Assembly (NCBI GenBank): GCA_021414165.1
Contig: JAIOPA010000163.1
Coordinates: 1-10,818, forward strand
Origin: Candidatus Eiseniibacteriota bacterium
Lineage (GTDB): Bacteria; Eisenbacteria; RBG-16-71-46
Reading direction: 5' to 3'
DNA: 10,818 nucleotides
Below, one piece after another: positions 6,538 to 10,818 of the stretch. The notes under the pieces were generated by a model. That model made no database searches, was not told the origin of the DNA, and saw only the letters and a program-made list of their open reading frames with translations. The first letter of the stretch is position 1. Every line of letters begins with the position of its first letter. A program made the position numbers and the translations under genes.

Positions 6538-6892
6538 CGGGGACCTCTTCCTTGAAGGGGGACCTGGGCCCGATGCGAAGCGAGGTACGAGTTCGAGCGC
6601 ACCTCCCTGCGCGCCGGATGGCGTGAAGCCGCCGCCAGTCTAGAAGCCCCTGTCCGGGAACTGCAAAGACTTCGTTCGGCGATGGGGGTCGAACACCGGT
6701 AGCCGTGCGTACCGCACGACTGGGGCGACCGGCCTGCACGGCTCGACCGGGTCCAGTCAAGACTGCACTCGCAATCGCAACAACGTGCCTACAAACCGTT
6801 GTCCGGCAACGGGTTGTAATGCTGGTCCGGGATCCAGCGTATGGCCCGGTTCCTGCGATGACCTAGTGGCCTCTTGCGAAGGCATCCTCACT

Positions 6893-6910
6893 AGTTGTTG
6901 CGAAGTTGTT
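6893..6910 (+). repeat. Direct repeat AGTTGTT x2, 11-bp period
   Basis: AGTTGTT at 6893-6899 and at 6904-6910 are spaced one helical turn apart. They are embedded in a second imperfect duplication, with CTAGT and TTGCGAAG both occurring at 6863-6881 and again at 6891-6905. The position, just upstream of the pilin genes, fits an activator or repressor site, but no family is recognised. Confidence 0.5.
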
Positions 6911-6928
6911 ATCACTCAAGGCTTTAAC
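6898..6928 (+). promoter_or_regulatory. Weak candidate promoter for the pseudopilin operon
   Basis: TTGCGA (6898-6903) and TTTAAC (6923-6928) each match sigma70 boxes at 4 of 6 positions, but the 19-bp spacer is long. Such a promoter would need an activator, and the AGTTGTT repeats overlap the -35 area. A start near 6935 would give a leader of about 64 nt. Confidence 0.25.
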
Positions 6929-6998
6929 CGGATGCGGCCGAAGCCCTTGGTGAAGCGGCCTCTCAATTGGCTCTCCCATCCGGCAGACAGGCGGTCCC

Positions 6999-7433
6999 AT
7001 GCATTCCACATCCACCCATCCCAAAGGTTTCTCGCTGATCGAGCTCATGGTCGTGTTGGCCATCTTCGGCACGCTCATGACCTTCGGGATCCCCGCATTC
7101 CAGCGCTACATGCAGAGCGCGCAGCTGCGCGGCACGAGCGAGAACCTCGTGCAGACGATCCAGCTGCAGCGTTCGCGAGCCATGGCCACGGGGCAGGCGG
7201 TGAACATCAACTTCAACACCGGTACGCCGAACGCCTGGACGGTGCTCGGTACCAGTGGATCGGTCCAACGCAAGCTCCCACGAGGCGTGACCTACGTCTC
7301 GGCATCGCCCACCACGATCCAGCTGACGCGCGACGGCCATGCGAATACGTCGGCGTTGGTCGTCTTCCAGAACCGAACCGGCGCACGCGACACCGTGAGC
7401 ATCCAGGTGTCGGGTATGGCGCTCATCCGGTGA
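6999..7433 (+). CDS. FimT/GspH-like type IV pseudopilin
   Basis: This 144-residue protein starts with a short leader, MHSTSTHPKG, then FSLIELMVVLAIFGTLM. This is a class-III prepilin signal, cut by prepilin peptidase PilD after G10, with the conserved Glu at +5 (E15). The hydrophobic helix (11-32) anchors the prepilin in the inner membrane and packs into the pilus core. The downstream helix with LVQTIQLQRSRAMATGQAVNI is characteristic of FimT/GspH proteins, minor subunits that help prime type IV pilus or type II secretion pseudopilus assembly. FimT is also implicated in DNA binding during natural transformation in some species. An AGGCGG at about the right distance precedes ATG 6999. It is the first of three pilin genes in tight succession, so this is an operon leader gene. 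Family versus exact orthology (FimT or GspH) cannot be separated here. Confidence 0.88.
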   Translation: MHSTSTHPKGFSLIELMVVLAIFGTLMTFGIPAFQRYMQSAQLRGTSENLVQTIQLQRSRAMATGQAVNINFNTGTPNAWTVLGTSGSVQRKLPRGVTYVSASPTTIQLTRDGHANTSALVVFQNRTGARDTVSIQVSGMALIR

Positions 7434-7444
7434 GCGAGGACCCG

Positions 7445-7858
7445 ATGCGTCACTCGAGCCTCACACCGAACCATGAGCAAGGGATGTCGCTCGTGGAACT
7501 CATGATCGCACTCGTCGTGCTCTCCGTCGGGTTGTTGGCGGTGGGGCGGCTGTTCCCGACTGGTGCACGCACGCAGGCGCAGGACCAACTGTTGGTGTCT
7601 GCCAACTACTACGCCCAGGAGCGGCTCGAGATGCTCGGCTCGCAGACCTGGTCGGATTCCACACTGGCGGACGGACGCCATCCCAGCGCCACGACGGCGG
7701 ACACACTCGGCAGCGGCCGATGGACTCGGTACTACACGGTCTCGACGATGTCTGGAAGTCTGAACAACCTGAAGAAGGTGGTGGTGACGGTCGACTACCG
7801 CGGGGCCGGTTACACGACCCCGCGTTCGGTGACAGCCACCACTTACGTGAGGCGGTGA
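7445..7858 (+). CDS. PilV-like type IV minor pilin
   Basis: This 137-residue protein has leader MRHSSLTPNHEQG and mature start MSLVELMIALVVLSVGLLAVGRLF. Cleavage is after G13 and the +5 Glu is E18. The LSVGLLAVGRL helix followed by NYYAQERLEML is the usual PilV/GspI pattern. Minor pilins of this type sit at or near the pilus tip and help start assembly. The start is ambiguous. ATG 7445 has GAGGA only 4 nt upstream. An in-frame GTG at 7430 overlaps the previous stop and would add five residues. The gene is 11 bp from the FimT/GspH-like gene, so cotranscription and translational coupling are likely. The open frame extends much further upstream (to about 6785), but that part overlaps the preceding pilin gene in another frame and is not coding. 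Confidence 0.85.
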   Translation: MRHSSLTPNHEQGMSLVELMIALVVLSVGLLAVGRLFPTGARTQAQDQLLVSANYYAQERLEMLGSQTWSDSTLADGRHPSATTADTLGSGRWTRYYTVSTMSGSLNNLKKVVVTVDYRGAGYTTPRSVTATTYVRR

Positions 7859-7863
7859 ACGTG

Positions 7864-10818
7864 ATGCGTGCCCATTCCCACGCTCCAGAGAAGCGCCGGT
7901 CGAGCCAGGCCGGTTTCACGCTCGTCGAACTCATGGTCTCGCTGGCCATCTTCGCGGTGGTCGCGGTGGCCGTGACCATGGTGCTCATGACGTCGGCCAA
8001 GAACAAGCAGGAGACGGCGGCCAACGTCGAAGCCCAGCAGACGGCACGCGCTGCCATGGATCTCATGGCGCGCGACATCCGTTCGGCGGGCTATGGCACC
8101 GATCAGGACTACGGCACGCCGCAGCCGGCGATCGCCTATGTCGATTCGGCCCAGATCATCCTGAGCCAGAACCAGCTGCCCTACCCGGACAACGGTACGG
8201 GCCCGCTGGCACCGCTGGCCTATAACCCGACGTCGGATCCCAAGCCGTTCCCCTTGAACGGTACGTCGTATGCGCCGCCGATCCGCTACCGCACGGGTGC
8301 TGAGCTGGTGCGTTACACGCTCGACGCCAACAACGACGGCGCGATCAATGCCACCGACGTCACGGACGCGGCCGGTGCCGATGCGGCATCGACGCCGAAT
8401 CCGAACGACATGGTGTTGCTGCGCCAGGTGTACGGCGATAGCACGGGCGGCGTGGCCGGCAGCAACGGCGGTACGACCGAGCGCGTCGCGCTGGTGCGCA
8501 CCCCGGGGCCGGGCGTGGCGCCGATCTTCACCGTCCATATGAAGGGCTCGTCGACGCCGTGGAACTGGGCCAATGGCCCGGTGCCCGCCGGCCAGCTCGA
8601 GGACATCGCGCGCGTGGTCATGAACGTGACCGCGACGTCGTCGCGTCCGGATGCCAAGGGCCAGTATGTCGAGACCACGCTCAGGAGCGAGGTGAGTGCT
8701 TCGCGTAGCGTGCCGAACTTCGGCGCCAAGACGTTCGTGGTGTCGGGCTATGTATACGAGGACAAGAACACGAACCGTGTCATGGACGGCTCTGACACGG
8801 GCGTCTCGGGTGCCACGGTTCGCCTGGGACCGCAGACGGCCTACACGGCGGCCAACGGCTTCTATCAGTTCCGTGCGGCGGCGGGCACGTACACGCTCAA
8901 GCACACGCCGGCGGCCGGCTACGGCTCGTACAGCTCGCCGGACAGCTTCTCGATCACGATCTCGACCGCTGCGGTGAGCCAGTCGTTCGCCGACACGCTT
9001 CGCTCGGGTGGCTGGGTCACCGCGCGTGCCTTCGAGGATATCGATTCCGACGGCTCGCAGGGCGTGACCGAGCCTGCGCTGTCCGCGATCTCGTTCTCTG
9101 CCACCGGTAGCAACGGCATGACCGCGACGGGTACCACCGACGCGTATGGTGCCGTGTCGCTGTTCGTGTCGTCGGGTGCTTACGCGCTCGGTGCGACGCC
9201 CCCGGACTCGCTCGCGGCGACCACCGCGAACCCGGTCAGCGGCAGCATCTCCAACGGCGGTACGGGCTCGCACACCTTCGGCTTCAAGAAGCAGAGCACC
9301 GGCCGCATCCAGGGCCGGGTGTACAGCGACGCCAACCGTAACGGTGCGCTTGATGGCTCCGAGTCCGGTATCGCAGACGTCTGGGTCGGCGTGTCCGACG
9401 ACGGCGGTGTGACGGTGCTGGGTTATGCCAACACCGACGCGAGCGGCGACTACAGCATCAGCGTACCCATCAACTCGCCGCCGACCACGAAGCCCTACAC
9501 CGTGTACTCGGTGCCGCCGGGCGGTTACTTCCCCACCGGTAGCACGGCGATCAGCGGTCTGTATGTGACCAACGGCGGTACGCTCACGGGCAAGAACTTC
9601 GGTATGGCCAACTACCAGATCATCACGCTCAACGCGAGCCGTGTGCTCTCGCTGGTCGCGGCGGACCTGGTCGAGAATGACTGGCAGGCCAACAAGACCA
9701 ACCTGGCGCGTGCCGACAAGGACCTGATCCTGGGTGCCGATGCCGGTGGCACGGATAACGTGTCGGTGTGGTTCAACAAGTACGCGTCGTCGCCGCTGTT
9801 CGGTGCGAACCCGATCAACCCGGACGGCTACACGCGTCTGGCGCCGAACTCGGTCATGGCCATGGCAGTCGATACGCTCGACATGAACGACGACAAGGCG
9901 CGCCCCGACCTGGTCACGGGTACCAAGTACGCGGCGGCCGGTAACTTCTTCGTGTGGTTCACGCAGGGCTCCAAGAGCAATGAGGGCTTCCTGCCGACCA
10001 CGTACAGCACGAGCCGCAACTACAAGACCACGGACAACGGCGATGTGCAGGCCGTGGTCACCATGGACTGTGGTGGTGGCACCCGGCCGGACATCATCGT
10101 GGGCACCAAGTCGGCCACGGCGGGTCAGGGCTCGATCGAGGTGTGGCTCAGCAATGACGCCACGACGCCGGCATTCACGCAGAACGAGCGCTTCACCACG
10201 ATCAACGGTGGCACGATGGGCGAGGTCACGGGCCTCGCGCTGGCCGACATGGACAGCGACGGCGACAAGGATCTGGTGGTCGTGACGCGCACGTCGGACT
10301 ACAACGGCCAGTTGTGCGTGTACGAGAACTATGGCCGTACGGCGGGTGGCCGCTTCCGCGAGAAGTACACGCGCAGCTTCTCGGGTGACGCCATGACCTG
10401 TGTGTCGCTCGCGGACGGCGATGGCGACGGCCGCATGGACATCTTCCTGGGCACGCAGCGTGGCGTGGCCACGGGTCGCATCTTCCAGTACCGCAACACC
10501 GGCAGCTTCGGCTTCTCGGTCTCGGGGCTCATCAACGCGCCGGGCATCGTGCAGAGCATCACGGCGGCCGACCTGGGCGGCACCTCGACCCGTACCGACG
10601 TGGCCGTGGGTTACCGCACCTCGTCCACGGGCTTCGGTGGTGGTGTGCGCGTGTACTACCTGGATACGGGCACGATCAACGGCGCCGGCACGGACCCGTC
10701 GGGCGGCTCGGTCGTGAACATGGTGCCCGCGCTCACGTGGGCGAACTTCAACTATGGCTTGAACAGCACCGCACCGCCGTCGCCGTACCTGTCGGACCTG
10801 GCCGCTGGCATGAAGTCC
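7864..10818 (+). CDS. PilW-like pseudopilin fused to three SdrD-B-like domains and an FG-GAP/VCBS beta-propeller (3' partial)
   Basis: The frame is uninterrupted for 985 codons and runs off the window. Residues 1-40 are a prepilin signal: a basic leader to G17, then FTLVELMVSLAIFAVV with +5 Glu E22. Residues 18-290 follow PilW/PulJ style (ARAAMDLMARDIRSAGYG), including an EF-hand-like loop LDANNDGAINATD (D154-D165). Three SdrD-B-like domains follow at about 292-379 (VSGYVYEDKNTNRVMDG), 382-478 (ARAFEDIDSDGSQG) and 479-587 (IQGRVYSDANRNGALDG). From about 594 come six blade-like repeats starting near 594, 664, 728, 788, 843 and 896. Blades 4 and 5 keep calcium-type loops: MDSDGDKD (D797-D803) and DGDGDGRMD (851-859). 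A seventh blade may be starting at the window edge (SPYLSDLAAGMKS). Ordinary PilW proteins are about 200-350 residues, so roughly 700 residues are added. It is presumably displayed on a pilus tip or surface as a binding module. GAGG at 7849-7852 is better spaced for GTG 7861, which would add one residue. The spacing to the PilV-like gene is 2-5 bp. Confidence 0.9.
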   Translation, partial: MRAHSHAPEKRRSSQAGFTLVELMVSLAIFAVVAVAVTMVLMTSAKNKQETAANVEAQQTARAAMDLMARDIRSAGYGTDQDYGTPQPAIAYVDSAQIILSQNQLPYPDNGTGPLAPLAYNPTSDPKPFPLNGTSYAPPIRYRTGAELVRYTLDANNDGAINATDVTDAAGADAASTPNPNDMVLLRQVYGDSTGGVAGSNGGTTERVALVRTPGPGVAPIFTVHMKGSSTPWNWANGPVPAGQLEDIARVVMNVTATSSRPDAKGQYVETTLRSEVSASRSVPNFGAKTFVVSGYVYEDKNTNRVMDGSDTGVSGATVRLGPQTAYTAANGFYQFRAAAGTYTLKHTPAAGYGSYSSPDSFSITISTAAVSQSFADTLRSGGWVTARAFEDIDSDGSQGVTEPALSAISFSATGSNGMTATGTTDAYGAVSLFVSSGAYALGATPPDSLAATTANPVSGSISNGGTGSHTFGFKKQSTGRIQGRVYSDANRNGALDGSESGIADVWVGVSDDGGVTVLGYANTDASGDYSISVPINSPPTTKPYTVYSVPPGGYFPTGSTAISGLYVTNGGTLTGKNFGMANYQIITLNASRVLSLVAADLVENDWQANKTNLARADKDLILGADAGGTDNVSVWFNKYASSPLFGANPINPDGYTRLAPNSVMAMAVDTLDMNDDKARPDLVTGTKYAAAGNFFVWFTQGSKSNEGFLPTTYSTSRNYKTTDNGDVQAVVTMDCGGGTRPDIIVGTKSATAGQGSIEVWLSNDATTPAFTQNERFTTINGGTMGEVTGLALADMDSDGDKDLVVVTRTSDYNGQLCVYENYGRTAGGRFREKYTRSFSGDAMTCVSLADGDGDGRMDIFLGTQRGVATGRIFQYRNTGSFGFSVSGLINAPGIVQSITAADLGGTSTRTDVAVGYRTSSTGFGGGVRVYYLDTGTINGAGTDPSGGSVVNMVPALTWANFNYGLNSTAPPSPYLSDLAAGMKS

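Larger units (their letters stand above)
6538..6998. other. 461-bp divergent intergenic region with short repeats
   Basis: This stretch separates the MBL gene (leftward) from the pseudopilin operon (rightward). No plausible gene was found. Visible structures are an inverted repeat CGTGCG-TAC-CGCACG (6704-6718), CAGTC-AA-GACTG (6754-6765), a hairpin CCGTTG-TCCGG-CAACGG (6796-6812) that extends to 8 bp with one bulge, and a set of GTTGT motifs (6798, 6813, 6894, 6905). Part of it is less GC-rich than the flanking genes. The length and the repeats suggest a regulated promoter region or a structured leader, but no known riboswitch or sigma54 site was recognised. Confidence 0.6.

Noticed and set aside
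6680..6705. tRNA-like T-arm (TTCGA) on the minus strand near 6690
   Set aside because: The stem closes a 9-nt loop instead of 7 and no other tRNA arms or acceptor stem are present.
6655..6710. Possible c-di-GMP (GEMM) riboswitch before the pilin operon, from GCAAAG followed by GGTAGCC
   Set aside because: The conserved core after GCAAAG and the paired P1/P2 elements are absent. The resemblance is limited to two short words.
6785..7444. Upstream extension of the PilV-like gene to a start near 6785
   Set aside because: It overlaps the whole FimT/GspH-like gene in another frame, and a prepilin leader must be short and directly precede the hydrophobic helix.
7843..9273. A 476-codon minus-strand open frame opposite the large pilin gene
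   Set aside because: It has the same Arg-rich antisense composition, and the plus-strand frame has clear prepilin and SdrD-like domains over the same bases.

Overview
The window is high-GC bacterial chromosome with no tRNA, rRNA, IS element or CRISPR array that I can see. Three things point, without proof, to an FCB-type lineage such as Candidatus Eisenbacteria or Gemmatimonadota: a secreted protein with a FlgD-like/T9SS-like C-terminal beta domain, the futalosine menaquinone gene mqnA, and a pseudopilin carrying SdrD-like and FG-GAP modules. The assignment is an inference from domain style only.

Layout. (1) 1-144: the last residues of an HRDC-type protein (RecQ-like), cut by the window edge and preceded by stops in all frames. 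(2) 224-2549: a two-gene regulatory operon. A sigma70-type promoter overlapped by one BlaI-type dyad, with a second dyad in the leader, drives a BlaI/MecI-family repressor and an overlapping M56 (BlaR1-type) membrane metalloprotease. The protease carries a heptad-repeat coiled coil where classical BlaR1 has a penicillin-binding sensor. A 14-bp hairpin ends the operon. (3) 2600-4438: mqnA (chorismate dehydratase) and, 143 bp later, an AIM24/TIGR00266-family protein of unknown function, closed by a strong intrinsic terminator. (4) 4453-6537, minus strand: a secreted ComEC-like metallo-beta-lactamase-fold protein with a FlgD-like C-terminal domain, convergent with the previous block. (5) 6538-6998: a 461-bp divergent intergenic region with several short inverted and direct repeats. 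(6) 6999-10818 and beyond: a pseudopilin operon of FimT/GspH-like, PilV-like and a very large PilW-like protein.

The most notable object is the third pilin gene. It is open from 7864 to the window end (985 codons) and joins a type IV prepilin N-terminus to three SdrD-B-like domains and at least six FG-GAP/VCBS-type beta-propeller blades. It reads as a minor pilin and a surface adhesin or propeller in one chain, similar in concept to a PilW and PilY1 pair merged. Its neighbour across the divergent region is a secreted ComEC-like enzyme, so a shared surface or DNA-handling role is conceivable but not shown.
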